A stretch of DNA of 64,000 bases, taken from a virus. Each line of letters opens with the position of its first letter. Position 1 is the stretch's first letter. Positions 23,178 to 31,905 of this stretch are shown here, in pieces. The position numbers and the translations under genes were made by a program. The notes under the pieces were generated by a model, which was not told the origin of the DNA, did no database searches, and saw only the letters and a list, made by a program, of their open reading frames with translations. The DNA lies in the IMG/VR virus record IMGVR_UViG_3300036770_005874, positions 1 to 64,000 of that record; one strand, 5' to 3'.

Positions 23178-23465
23178 ATGCTCAAGCGCCACCTGTCTCT
23201 CGCTGTAGCCCTGTCTCTGGCCTGCGGCCTTGCTTTCGCCGAACCGGAGGATGTCCGTCCGTTACCGGCAGCGGTGTGCTACTCCACCGCCCAGGATCTC
23301 GCCGATGCCGGCGGTGCCCGGCTGGTGCCTGCGATGTTCCTGGTGCCCTCGATCGAGGACTACCGCCATCCGGCAATGCGCAGCGACATGCGTGTGGCCA
23401 GCGCCGGCCTGGTGTTCGAGCAGGTGAGCATGCTGGAGGCCCCGCCGGGCAGTATCTGGCTGTAA
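23178..23465 (+). CDS. Small exported phage protein
   Basis: A 95-residue protein with a clear signal peptide (MLKRHLSLAVALSLACGLAF, cleavage after FAE or LAFA). The mature part is about 75 residues with one cysteine. It starts at the ATG at 23178, is preceded by a dyad element and followed by a terminator. No family recognised. Confidence 0.65.
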   Translation: MLKRHLSLAVALSLACGLAFAEPEDVRPLPAAVCYSTAQDLADAGGARLVPAMFLVPSIEDYRHPAMRSDMRVASAGLVFEQVSMLEAPPGSIWL

Positions 23466-23470
23466 AGAGA

Positions 23471-23500
23471 GAAGCCCGCTTAGTGCGGGCTTCTTGTTTT
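23471..23500 (+). terminator. Terminator after the exported-protein gene
   Basis: GAAGCCCGC, loop TTAGT, GCGGGCTTC then TTGTTTT, right after the stop at 23465. It also fits the end of the opposite-strand 90-residue gene. Confidence 0.85.
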
Positions 23501-23513
23501 GCAGAAGACGGCC

Positions 23514-23786
23514 TTAGTAGCTCGGATGGATAGAGGCTAAGCCTTCGCCGCGCGATATCCACGTCTCCTCGGGAGCGTTGGGTGAGGGCATCAGGAATAC
23601 CTCGACAGGTTTGCCCTCTGCAGGATCTGCCGGCTTTATGCGGGCGTAGCGGTAGGGCGTATGACCGTGATCAGTTGTCCAGGTACTCTCGGAGCGGTGG
23701 AAGTCCCAGATGCCGCTGCCAGCTGCCTCGCTGAGCTTCCGATCCAGTTTCAGCGCCCAGCCTGTGGCCAGTTTGATCATCAGCAT
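23514..23786 (-). CDS. Hypothetical protein (90 aa), reverse strand
   Basis: Read from the ATG at 23786 with GGAG eight bases upstream. The sequence (MLMIKLATGWALKLDRKLSE start, RYARIKPADPAEGK middle) has ordinary composition and no membrane segment. It stands between two cargo genes and against the direction of late transcription. No family recognised; moderately sure it is real. Confidence 0.5.
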   Translation of the reverse strand: MLMIKLATGWALKLDRKLSEAAGSGIWDFHRSESTWTTDHGHTPYRYARIKPADPAEGKPVEVFLMPSPNAPEETWISRGEGLASIHPSY

Positions 23787-23919
23787 GGGTTGGTCTCCGA
23801 GATGCTGTATGGCGCCGCATTGTACCGGGCAGATAGGCCAAATGTTGCATTGATCCTGTGCTGCGTAGTATCAGGTTCAAAGGAACACCACATTTGGCTG
23901 GGCATATGGGAGGGTGGCA

Positions 23920-24522
23920 ATGCCGCTGATCAATCAAGACTCAATCGACTTGCTCAAGCAGGATGGAGCTACAGTTGCCGGAATCAGGGCAACGGTAGCG
24001 AGCAGTGATCTAATTGTGTTCTCCGCCAAGCAACAAGGAATCGCTGAGCTAGTGCGTGTCGATCCAAATGATCTGTTGGTCAGAAAGACGTCTGTAGGCG
24101 AAGAGACTTACCAGGTAATCGATCCTGTGTTCTATGAGCAGGGTCTCGGGCCCAGGGGAGCGCACTACCAATGCAAAGTGAAGAAGCTTGGGTTGCCCGA
24201 AGCTACCGCTGCGATCCAACACATCACCTACAACGTAAGCGGTCCGAATGCTCGAGTGAATGTAAATTCAACGGACAACTCGACCAACATCGCCAATATC
24301 GATTCACAGGTAGATCAGCACATTGGTGACCTGCGAGAAGCAATCAACACCTCCGGGTTGAATGCTGAGCAGATGCGCGAGGCGCTGGAGATAGTCGACG
24401 CAGTAAAGGCTCAATTTGAAGCTGGTAAGCCGAAGCGGTCAGTTGTGATGGCTATGCTCTCGGCCATTCCAGCCGTAGGCAAAATCGCTGCCGCAATCAC
24501 AGCTCTTATCAGTATTCTCTGA
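23920..24522 (+). CDS. Cargo protein with Asn/Val repeat linker
   Basis: A 200-residue protein from the ATG at 23920 (GGGAGGG upstream). An N-terminal domain of about 95 residues is followed by a VNVNSTDNSTNIANIDS segment, a pattern of alternating Val/Asn/Ser seen between domains in phage and defence-associated proteins, then a helical stretch (IGDLREAINTSGLNAEQMRE) and a hydrophobic C-terminus (about 180-200). AT-richer than the terminase genes. Its TGA overlaps the first base pair steps of a dyad element. Function unknown; a membrane-active role is possible. Confidence 0.6.
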   Translation: MPLINQDSIDLLKQDGATVAGIRATVASSDLIVFSAKQQGIAELVRVDPNDLLVRKTSVGEETYQVIDPVFYEQGLGPRGAHYQCKVKKLGLPEATAAIQHITYNVSGPNARVNVNSTDNSTNIANIDSQVDQHIGDLREAINTSGLNAEQMREALEIVDAVKAQFEAGKPKRSVVMAMLSAIPAVGKIAAAITALISIL

Positions 24523-24538
24523 ACCCCCTGTAGGGTTC
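24521..24538 (+). repeat. Dyad element, perfect copy (2 of 7)
   Basis: GAACCC CCTGTA GGGTTC, a perfect six-base inverted repeat, overlapping the stop codon of the gene before it and 35 bases ahead of the terminase small subunit gene, the first packaging gene. Confidence 0.8.
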
Positions 24539-24572
24539 GACCATTAAATAGCCGGCCGGGACACTCCCGGCC

Positions 24573-25421
24573 ATGGCCACCAAATCCCCGGGCGCAAAGC
24601 CCACCTCTCCGAAGAGCAAGAAACCGGCTACCAAGCCCAAGGCTGCCGGCAAATCTGCTCGTCCGCGCAATTCCGTAAAGGTCCAGAACGCCGAGGTCGC
24701 GCTGACGCCCCTGCAGGCGCGCTTCGTCGAGGAGTACCTGGTCGACCTGAACGCGACTCAGGCAGCTATCCGAGCTGGATACAGCAAGAACACAGCTGCC
24801 GAGCAGGGCTACGAGAACCTGAGAAAACCTCAGATCGTCGCCGCCATCGCAGAAGCACGCCAGCGCCAGCAGGAAAGAACCGAGATCACCGCCGACCGGG
24901 TGCTGCGAGAAGCATGGAATCAGGTGACTGCTGACGCCCGCGAGTTGACCCAGCTGCGCATCGGCTGCTGCCACTTCTGCCACGGTTTCGAGCATCGCTG
25001 GCAGCGCACGGACAATGAGTACGAGGCCGATCTGGCGCTGTGGGAGGCCGACGCCAGCCTGGACAAGGGTGAGTTCAACGAGAAAGGCGGCCCTGGCTTC
25101 AATCCGAACGCAGAGCCGCACCCTGATTGCCCGGAATGCGCAGGCGACGGCATTCCGCGCGTTGTGCTGATGGACACGGCCAACCTGTCGCCAGCGGCTC
25201 GCTCGCTGTTCGCCGGCGTTAAGCAGACGAAGTTCGGCATCGAGGTGATGACGCACAGCAAGGACGCGGCCATGGAAAAGCTGTTCAAGCACCTGGGCCT
25301 TTACGAGAAGGACAACCAGCAGCGCGTCGACCCGCTGGCCAGCCTGCTGCACACGATTGCCAGCGGCAACTCCAATGGCTTCAAGCCAGTTGCCCGCGAT
25401 CCTGAGCATGACGAGGGCTGA
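24573..25421 (+). CDS. terS: Terminase small subunit
   Basis: A 282-residue protein. After a basic Lys/Pro/Ala-rich N-terminus (about 1-40), LTPLQARFVEEYLVDLNATQ and AAIRAGYSKNTAAEQGYENL form the DNA-binding helix-turn-helix of Terminase_2-type small subunits. The middle carries two cysteine pairs (CCHFCHG and CPECAGDG), a likely zinc-binding insert. It recognises phage DNA for packaging and is followed by the large subunit with a three-base gap. Confidence 0.9.
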   Translation: MATKSPGAKPTSPKSKKPATKPKAAGKSARPRNSVKVQNAEVALTPLQARFVEEYLVDLNATQAAIRAGYSKNTAAEQGYENLRKPQIVAAIAEARQRQQERTEITADRVLREAWNQVTADARELTQLRIGCCHFCHGFEHRWQRTDNEYEADLALWEADASLDKGEFNEKGGPGFNPNAEPHPDCPECAGDGIPRVVLMDTANLSPAARSLFAGVKQTKFGIEVMTHSKDAAMEKLFKHLGLYEKDNQQRVDPLASLLHTIASGNSNGFKPVARDPEHDEG

Positions 25422-25424
25422 CCT

Positions 25425-27041
25425 GTGGCTGCGCAGGTGGTGAGCCAAGAGCCGCTCAAGCCGCTTCCAGAGAATGCGGAGGAGTTGGCGCGCTGCCTGG
25501 CCGACCCAGAATGGCGCCTGTTCTCCGGCTGCCTCTACAAGATCATGATCAAGGGCGACGACAAGCTCGACGAGCACGGCAACGTGGTCGAGGAGGGCGA
25601 GTCGTTCGTGATGCCGTTCAAGCCGAATCGGGCGCAGAAGCGATTCCTGAAGCGGCTCTGGCACCGTAACCTGATCCTGAAAGCTCGCCAGCTCGGTTTC
25701 ACCACGCTGATCGCCATCCTCTGGCTGGATCACGCGCTGTTCAATGCCAACCAGCGCTGCGGCATCATCGCCCAGGACCGCGAGGCTGCCGAGGCGATCT
25801 TCCGCGACAAGGTGAAGTTCGCCTACGACAACCTGCCCGACGAGATCCGTGAGCGCTTTCCACTGGCGCGGGATAGCGCGGTCGAGCTCCTGTTCGCCCA
25901 CAACAACAGCTCAGTGCGCGTGGCCACCTCCATGCGTTCCGGCACGATCCACCGCCTGCACGTCTCCGAGTTCGGGAAGATCTGTGCCAAGTATCCCGAT
26001 AAGGCCCAGGAAGTGGTCACTGGCTCGATCCCTGCCGTTCCAACCAACGGGGTGCTGGTGATTGAGAGCACGGCGGAAGGCCGCGACGGCGAGTTCTTCA
26101 AGATGGTGCAGATTGCCCAGAAGAACCACCGGGACAAGAAGCCGCTCACGCCGAAGGACTATCGCTTCCACTTCTACGCCTGGTGGCAGGAGCCGAACTA
26201 CCGGCTGCCGAGCGTGACGGTTCCGGTCGACATGGGGCAGCACAAGTATTTCGACAAGCTCGAAGCGCTGATGGACTGCAAGATCGACCCGGACCAGCGA
26301 GCCTGGTACGTGGCCACGAAGCAGGCCGACTTTGCTGGCAAGGAAGAGCGGATGTGGCAGGAATACCCTGGCACGCCCGACGAAGCATTCCAGATCAGCA
26401 CCGAGGGCAACTACTACGCCGAGGACATGCAGGCCATGCGCAAGCGTGGAGGCATTACCCGCGTGCCAGTCCTCGACCTGCCGGTGAATACCTTCTGGGA
26501 TATCGGCAACAGCGATGGCTGCGCGGTCTGGTTCCAGCAGGAGCTGCGCGGCGAGGACCGGTTCGTCGACTACTACGAGGAGCATGGCAAGGATCTGCGC
26601 CACTACGCCCAGGCTCTGAAGGATCGCGGCTACCTCTATGGCACGCACTACCTGCCGCATGACGCAGCACATAAGCGCCTGGGCGACTACAACCGCAGCG
26701 TTCTGGAGATGCTTCAGGACCTGCTGCCCGGGCACACCTTCATCATCGTTCCGCGGATCACCGAGCTGATCACCGGCATCCAGCAGACCCGCAAGCACAT
26801 GAAGGGCTGCTTCATCGACGAGATCGCCTGTGAAGACGGAATCAATCGCCTGGACAACTACAAGAAGAAGTTCAGCCGCGCTGAGAGCCGCTTCATCGAT
26901 CACGAGCCGAACAAGGCCAACGGCTGCAGCGAGGGCGCAGATGCGTTCCGCCAGTGGGCCCAAGCCAAAGAACTGGACATGCTTGGCAGCCCTGCCCAGC
27001 GCCGCTACGAAGAAGCCCCTGCGCCAGACTGGCGCACCTGA
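25425..27041 (+). CDS. terL: Terminase large subunit
   Basis: A 538-residue packaging motor with GTG start. LKARQLGFTTLIAILWLDHA is the ATPase P-loop-like region, NGVLVIESTAEGRDGEFF the Walker B region, and NTFWDIGNSDGCAVWFQQ the start of the C-terminal RNase H-type nuclease. It cuts concatemers and drives DNA into proheads. The start is weakly supported: GAGGGC lies upstream, no ATG is available nearby. Confidence 0.92.
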   Translation: MAAQVVSQEPLKPLPENAEELARCLADPEWRLFSGCLYKIMIKGDDKLDEHGNVVEEGESFVMPFKPNRAQKRFLKRLWHRNLILKARQLGFTTLIAILWLDHALFNANQRCGIIAQDREAAEAIFRDKVKFAYDNLPDEIRERFPLARDSAVELLFAHNNSSVRVATSMRSGTIHRLHVSEFGKICAKYPDKAQEVVTGSIPAVPTNGVLVIESTAEGRDGEFFKMVQIAQKNHRDKKPLTPKDYRFHFYAWWQEPNYRLPSVTVPVDMGQHKYFDKLEALMDCKIDPDQRAWYVATKQADFAGKEERMWQEYPGTPDEAFQISTEGNYYAEDMQAMRKRGGITRVPVLDLPVNTFWDIGNSDGCAVWFQQELRGEDRFVDYYEEHGKDLRHYAQALKDRGYLYGTHYLPHDAAHKRLGDYNRSVLEMLQDLLPGHTFIIVPRITELITGIQQTRKHMKGCFIDEIACEDGINRLDNYKKKFSRAESRFIDHEPNKANGCSEGADAFRQWAQAKELDMLGSPAQRRYEEAPAPDWRT

Positions 27042-27052
27042 GGACACACCAG

Positions 27053-29347
27053 ATGGACGCGACCGCGATCAAGTATGCCGATCAGCAACAGGCCGACGAG
27101 CAGCCGGTAAACGAGCTGGCGCTTACCCTTGATGAGTACTCCGAGATCATGCGGGAGATCGAGGAGCAGCCGAACTGGCGTGGCACGGCGGACAAGGAAA
27201 TGGACTACGCCGATGGTAACCAGCTGGCCAGCGATCTCCTGCAACGTCAGCGTGCCCTGGGCATCCCGCCGGCGGTAGAGGACCTGGTGGGGCCTGCACT
27301 CCTGTCGATCCAGGGCTATGAGACTGCCACTCGCACCGACTGGCGCGTGACTCCCGATGGCGACGTGGGCGGCCAGGATGTCGCCGATGCCCTGAACTAC
27401 AAGCTGAACCAGGCCGAGCGCCACTCAAGAGCTGACCGAGCTTGCAGCGATGCTTTCCGTCCGCAGATCGGCATTGGCGTGGGATTCGTCGAGGTGAAGC
27501 GCGAGAGCGACCCCTTCAAGTTTCCCTATCGCTGCGTTGCAGTGCACCGCAATGAGCTGCATTGGGACTTTGCAGCGCTGGAGGATGATCTGAGCGATGC
27601 GCGGTGGCTTCGCCGGCAGCGCTGGCTACGGCCTGAGCGCATTGCCCGGGTCTTTCCGCAGCATGCTGATCTGATCAAGGCAATCGGCCGGAGCGGCGCC
27701 ACCTGGTGGCTGGATGACCCGATTGGCAGCAATGACGGTGGCAACTCCACCGGTCTCCAGAATGCGTGGGCAGAGGCCCGCACGTGGACCGTTCAGGAGG
27801 AGCGCTGGTACAACCCGACGTCGAAGGAGGTATGCCTGGCTGAGGTCTGGTACCGCCGCTGGGTCGATGTCGGCGTGATCACGACACCGGACGGAAGGGT
27901 GGTCGAGTACGACCCGGCCAACATGGCCCACGCAGTGGCCCTGGCTAGCGGCCGGGCGGAGTTCAGCATGGCTGTCGTCGCCCGGGTGCGCCGCAGCTAC
28001 TGGCTTGGCCCTCACTGTCTGCATGATGGGCCGACCCCCTACAGCCATCGCCACTTCCCCTACGTCCCGTTCTGGGGTTTCCGCGAGGACAGCACCAGGG
28101 TTCCCTATGGGTACGTGCGCGGCATGATCTACCCGCAGGACAGCCTCAACAGCGGTATCAGCAAGCTGCGCTGGGGCATGGCATCTGTGCGTACAGAGCG
28201 CACGAAAGGCGCCGTGGATATGACCGATGCTCAGTTCCGCAACCAGATTGGCCGTGTAGACGCCGATATCGTGCTGAACGCCGATCACTTCCGAAACAAT
28301 CCTGGCGCTCGCTTCCAGGTACACCGCGACTTCCAGCTCAATCAGCAGCAGTTCCAGATGATGCAAGACAATCGGTCGGCGATTCAGCGCGTATCGGCGG
28401 TGACCAGCGGCTTCATGGGCAAGCAGGGCAATGCCACCAGCGGCCGGCAGGAGCAGATGCAGATCGAGCAGAGCAACCAGTCTCTGGCGCGGATGATGGA
28501 CAACTTCCGGGCTGCCAGGACCATGGTCGGCGAGCTGCTGCTGTCGATGATCGTCGAGGACCTGGGCGACAAGGAGGCCACCATCATCATCGAGGGTGAT
28601 GCCGTCCGCGCCGATCGTGCAGTGGTGATCAACAAGCCGGAGCAGGACCCGGCCGGCTACAGCTACCTGTCCAATGACCTGCAGCGCACTCGCCTGAAGG
28701 TGGCGCTCGAGGATGTTCCCAGCACCACCAGCTATCGCGGTCAGCAGCTCAGCGCCCTTTCCGAGGCGGTCAAATCGCTGCCGGCTCAGTACCAGGCCGC
28801 CGCCATGCCCTACCTGGTCAGCCTCATGGACGTGCCGTTCAAGCGCGACGTGGTCGAGGCTATCCGCGCCGCCGGCGAGCAGGAGAGTCCCGAGGCGATC
28901 GAGAAGCGCATTCAGGAGCGTGTGCGCCAAGAACTGGCCAACGCTGGCATGGAGGTGAAGCTGCGGGAGGTGGCGCTCAAGGAGAAGCGCAGTGAAGCAG
29001 AGATCGAGATGATGCTGGCCAAGGCTGTGCAGATCGGCGTACAGACGGCGTACTCGGCCATGCAGGGCGGCGCCCAGGTCGCTCAGATGCCGATGATCGC
29101 GCCCATCGCGGACGAGATCATGAAGGGCGCAGGCTTCCAGCAGAAGAAGGGCGATGACCCGAACTTCCCGCTACCCGACCAGCAGGCGGCGATGAACATC
29201 AAGTCGCCTTACATCCAGGGTGAGGGGCTGGCGGCGGAGGCGGTTGAGGTGCGTGAGAACACCAGTCCGGCGTCGCCGCCGGTGCCGGCTTTAGGAATGA
29301 ATGGCATAGAGACGGCAACAGCTGCGGACAACCTGGAAAGCCGCTGA
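27053..29347 (+). CDS. Portal protein, P22-like
   Basis: A 764-residue portal from the ATG at 27053. DEYSEIMREIEEQPNWRGTA, DWRVTPDGD and FPYVPFWGFREDSTRVPYGY are typical of P22-type portals; residues 560-680 are helical and the C-terminus is Pro/Ala-rich. It forms the dodecameric DNA gate of the capsid. An apparent 33-residue N-terminal extension overlaps terL and lacks support. Confidence 0.88.
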   Translation: MDATAIKYADQQQADEQPVNELALTLDEYSEIMREIEEQPNWRGTADKEMDYADGNQLASDLLQRQRALGIPPAVEDLVGPALLSIQGYETATRTDWRVTPDGDVGGQDVADALNYKLNQAERHSRADRACSDAFRPQIGIGVGFVEVKRESDPFKFPYRCVAVHRNELHWDFAALEDDLSDARWLRRQRWLRPERIARVFPQHADLIKAIGRSGATWWLDDPIGSNDGGNSTGLQNAWAEARTWTVQEERWYNPTSKEVCLAEVWYRRWVDVGVITTPDGRVVEYDPANMAHAVALASGRAEFSMAVVARVRRSYWLGPHCLHDGPTPYSHRHFPYVPFWGFREDSTRVPYGYVRGMIYPQDSLNSGISKLRWGMASVRTERTKGAVDMTDAQFRNQIGRVDADIVLNADHFRNNPGARFQVHRDFQLNQQQFQMMQDNRSAIQRVSAVTSGFMGKQGNATSGRQEQMQIEQSNQSLARMMDNFRAARTMVGELLLSMIVEDLGDKEATIIIEGDAVRADRAVVINKPEQDPAGYSYLSNDLQRTRLKVALEDVPSTTSYRGQQLSALSEAVKSLPAQYQAAAMPYLVSLMDVPFKRDVVEAIRAAGEQESPEAIEKRIQERVRQELANAGMEVKLREVALKEKRSEAEIEMMLAKAVQIGVQTAYSAMQGGAQVAQMPMIAPIADEIMKGAGFQQKKGDDPNFPLPDQQAAMNIKSPYIQGEGLAAEAVEVRENTSPASPPVPALGMNGIETATAADNLESR

Positions 29348-29388
29348 TGTCGTGATAGCATTCTGTGATCCAGTACAGGGAAGTGCCG

Positions 29389-29766
29389 ATGCCAACAGAT
29401 CTCCCACCATTATCAGCCTCCGAGCGTGCAAGCCTGATTTTTAATCTACGCACCATATTGAGTATCAGGGCGGAGTGCGAAGAAGACCCTTGCATCACCT
29501 ACAGCGATCTCGTCAATGAACTGCCGTTCGACATCGCTCCGAGCGATAAGCGCTTTCATGATCTGCTGGATCAGCTTTCAGTTGAGGAATATCACTCTGG
29601 CCGGGGCTTGCTCTCAGTTCTAGTTGTGCAGAAAGACAGTCGGTTACCTGGCCCTGGTTTCTTTGCGATAGCCCGATTTTGCGGTGAGCGCTTTGATGAT
29701 GAGCGAAAGTTTTTCGAATTGGCGAAGCAGCAAGTGCTCGATTACTACCGAGGTGAGCGATGCTAG
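29389..29766 (+). CDS. Cargo protein of unknown function (125 aa)
   Basis: A 125-residue soluble protein from the ATG at 29389 (GGGAAG upstream). It has several cysteines (ECEEDPC; IARFCGERF) but no recognisable motif. Together with the overlapping membrane-protein gene downstream it forms a two-gene AT-rich unit inserted between portal and scaffold genes. The pair is a candidate superinfection-exclusion or defence unit, by context only. Confidence 0.55.
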   Translation: MPTDLPPLSASERASLIFNLRTILSIRAECEEDPCITYSDLVNELPFDIAPSDKRFHDLLDQLSVEEYHSGRGLLSVLVVQKDSRLPGPGFFAIARFCGERFDDERKFFELAKQQVLDYYRGERC

Positions 29767-30641
29767 AGAAAATCGGGCATATCAAAAATCCGCTCACGGT
29801 CATTGCGATGTTCGCGGGTATAGCTGAAGTCAGCGGAGCTGTGGCACTTCCGTTTCTCAAGCCAGAAGTGCAGGGCACCTATGTCTGGTTCCTAATGCTT
29901 TTTCCCTTTTTTCTGGTAGGTGTGTTCTTTATTGTCTTGTGGCGACGGCACCACGTCCTTTACGCACCATCCGACTTCCAGAATGAGCAGCTTTTCGCTG
30001 ATTTGTTCCGCCCTACGAAAACCGAACTTACGCCAGCAAATGCTATGCAGCAGGTCATAGTAGAAGAGGAGAGTGTGCCTAGATTCTCTGTAGTCTCTGG
30101 GGCGGGTGAGGATGAGAAAGTAGTTGAAGATGCTTCTGCCGAAGCCTCTGCAAGGCTTGAGGAAGTCGAAATTCTTGAAGAGCAGCTAGATCGAATTAAG
30201 CGCTTGCGCTCCAATGGTGATGTGTTATTGCGGCGCATTGAGAGGAGGCGGCTTGCATCTATTGCACTGAGCAGGCTCTCCAATGAGAGTGGCTTATTGT
30301 TTGCTCCAAACGTCGAGTTAAAGAGCGTGCCAGGAGTGGTGTTCGACGGCGCATGTCTGCTGCCTAATTCTGAACGTGTTGTTCAGATATATTGGTTTGG
30401 GAAACACACTAAAGTGTTGCCATCGATAAATTCCTATGAAAATGTGATGAAGCTCTACTCTGGTTTGGATTTACATGCGAAAGCCAACTTCGTTTTTATT
30501 CTTGTGGTTCTAGAGGAAAAAACCGATGCGGGGCGTTATTTCAAATCGAAAATGAAAATGTATGCCGAGGCATATCCTTTTAAGGTTGAGTTTGTAACGT
30601 ACGCCATTAGTGATCTGGTGAACTACGACTTGATTGAGTGA
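29760..30641 (+). CDS. Membrane-anchored cargo protein with nuclease-like C-terminal part
   Basis: A 293-residue protein. Two hydrophobic segments (about 11-31 and 41-60) anchor it; a long charged coiled coil follows (about 110-165, with VEILEEQLDRIKRLRSNGDV). The C-terminal 110 residues (LLPNSERVVQIYWFGKHTK, KANFVFILVVLEEKTD) form an alpha/beta domain that could be a restriction-endonuclease-like fold, though I see no certain catalytic set. It overlaps the 125-residue gene and is AT-rich. The dyad element follows 40 bases after its stop. Confidence 0.55.
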   Translation: MLEKIGHIKNPLTVIAMFAGIAEVSGAVALPFLKPEVQGTYVWFLMLFPFFLVGVFFIVLWRRHHVLYAPSDFQNEQLFADLFRPTKTELTPANAMQQVIVEEESVPRFSVVSGAGEDEKVVEDASAEASARLEEVEILEEQLDRIKRLRSNGDVLLRRIERRRLASIALSRLSNESGLLFAPNVELKSVPGVVFDGACLLPNSERVVQIYWFGKHTKVLPSINSYENVMKLYSGLDLHAKANFVFILVVLEEKTDAGRYFKSKMKMYAEAYPFKVEFVTYAISDLVNYDLIE

Positions 30642-30680
30642 TGTCCCCTGGGCCTGGTGCAACGCCGGGTCATTTGATTT

Positions 30681-30698
30681 TGACCCCCTGTAGGGTTT
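30681..30698 (+). repeat. Dyad element (3 of 7)
   Basis: TGACCCCCTGTAGGGTTTTT lies between the cargo pair and the scaffold gene. In this copy a T run follows, so a weak terminator reading is possible. A further perfect inverted repeat GTTGAGC CACCC GCTCAAC lies at 30735-30753 in the leader. Confidence 0.8.
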
Positions 30699-30823
30699 TT
30701 GCTTTTTCCTCCCCCTCTCGACACTCGTTGGCAAGTTGAGCCACCCGCTCAACGATGCGCAGGGCGGCGACGCCTTGCACCTGCTGAACCCCTGCGGCCA
30801 CGGCGATATGTGGCGGGACAAGC

Positions 30824-31873
30824 ATGAATCCAAGCGAGTTTATCCAGCAGCACGCACCTGAAGGTGAGATGACCGCAGCACAGGCCGCACAGCTCCTTGA
30901 GCTGGTGGACCAGGGCGATACCGGCGCCGAATCGCCGGAACAAGGCAGCGCGCCCGACGCCGCCCCTGCCGCTGCAGCACCGGAAGCCGTGCAGGCAACC
31001 ACGAACGAACAGAACACCGATGGCGCCGCGCCGTCGACCGAAACGGAACCGGACCCGGCGAAAGCCGTTCTCCTGGCCAAGGACGGTATCCACACCATCC
31101 CCTACGAGCGGTTGGTAGAGGCGCGGCAGGGCAAGCAGGTAGCCGAGATGCAGGCGCAGGAAGCGCTGCAGAAGCTACAAGCGAAAGAGCAGGAGCTGAA
31201 CGCGCTCCGGCAGCAGGCACAGCAGCGGGCGGACGCAGGGATTGCGCCCACCAGCACCGACCAGAACCTGGCCGCAGCGGAAGCGGCGATCGAGGCCGGT
31301 GTTGACCCTGACCTCTTCGGGGATTTCTCCGAGGAGGCGCTGGCCAAGGGCATCCGGAAGCTGGTCAGCATGGATCTGCCGAAGCTGGTGGAGCAACTGG
31401 TCCAGAAGCAGCTGGAGCCGTTGCACCAGGAGCGCCAGGAAAGTGTGCACGACGCGCACGCCAAGGCACTTTACGAGGCACACCCGGACCTCGACTCCAT
31501 TGTGGAAAGCAAGGAGTTGCAGGACTGGGTCGCCAGCCAGCCGAGCTACGCCCGCCCCGGTATCGAGCAGGTGCTCAAGGAAGGCACCACTGACCAGGTC
31601 ATCGAACTGTTCAATTCGTTCAAGGAAGCCACTGGAAAAGCTCAGGCAGCCGCGCCGACGCCCTCTGTCGAGAGCGTGAAGGCAGCTGCCGCTAAAGCTG
31701 TCGCTGCGGCTAAGCCGCCTATTCCTGCAAGCCTCACGGACATTCCGGGTGGCACGCCAGGTCCGGCAACTGGCCATGAAGCGTTGGCGAACCTAAGCGC
31801 CGTCGATCAGCTGGAGGCCCTGGCGGGCAAGACTCCCGAGCAGATCGAGGCATGGCTCAACCGGAGCCTCTGA
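30824..31873 (+). CDS. Capsid scaffolding protein
   Basis: A 349-residue acidic, Ala/Gln/Glu-rich protein placed directly before the capsid gene. Residues 1-75 are low-complexity, 100-140 a coiled coil (VAEMQAQEALQKLQAKEQEL), 150-260 helical (ASQPSYARPGIEQVLKEGTT) and the C-terminus a small basic-acidic domain. These are the usual features of podovirus scaffolds, which guide prohead assembly and then leave. Confidence 0.8.
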   Translation: MNPSEFIQQHAPEGEMTAAQAAQLLELVDQGDTGAESPEQGSAPDAAPAAAAPEAVQATTNEQNTDGAAPSTETEPDPAKAVLLAKDGIHTIPYERLVEARQGKQVAEMQAQEALQKLQAKEQELNALRQQAQQRADAGIAPTSTDQNLAAAEAAIEAGVDPDLFGDFSEEALAKGIRKLVSMDLPKLVEQLVQKQLEPLHQERQESVHDAHAKALYEAHPDLDSIVESKELQDWVASQPSYARPGIEQVLKEGTTDQVIELFNSFKEATGKAQAAAPTPSVESVKAAAAKAVAAAKPPIPASLTDIPGGTPGPATGHEALANLSAVDQLEALAGKTPEQIEAWLNRSL

Positions 31874-31905
31874 GCTCCGGGTCCCGTTGAACAAGGAGAT
31901 TTACC

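Noticed and set aside
24411-25901. 496-residue reverse frame over the terminase genes
   Set aside because: Long only because of high GC; it lies fully antisense to the terminase subunits with conserved motifs.
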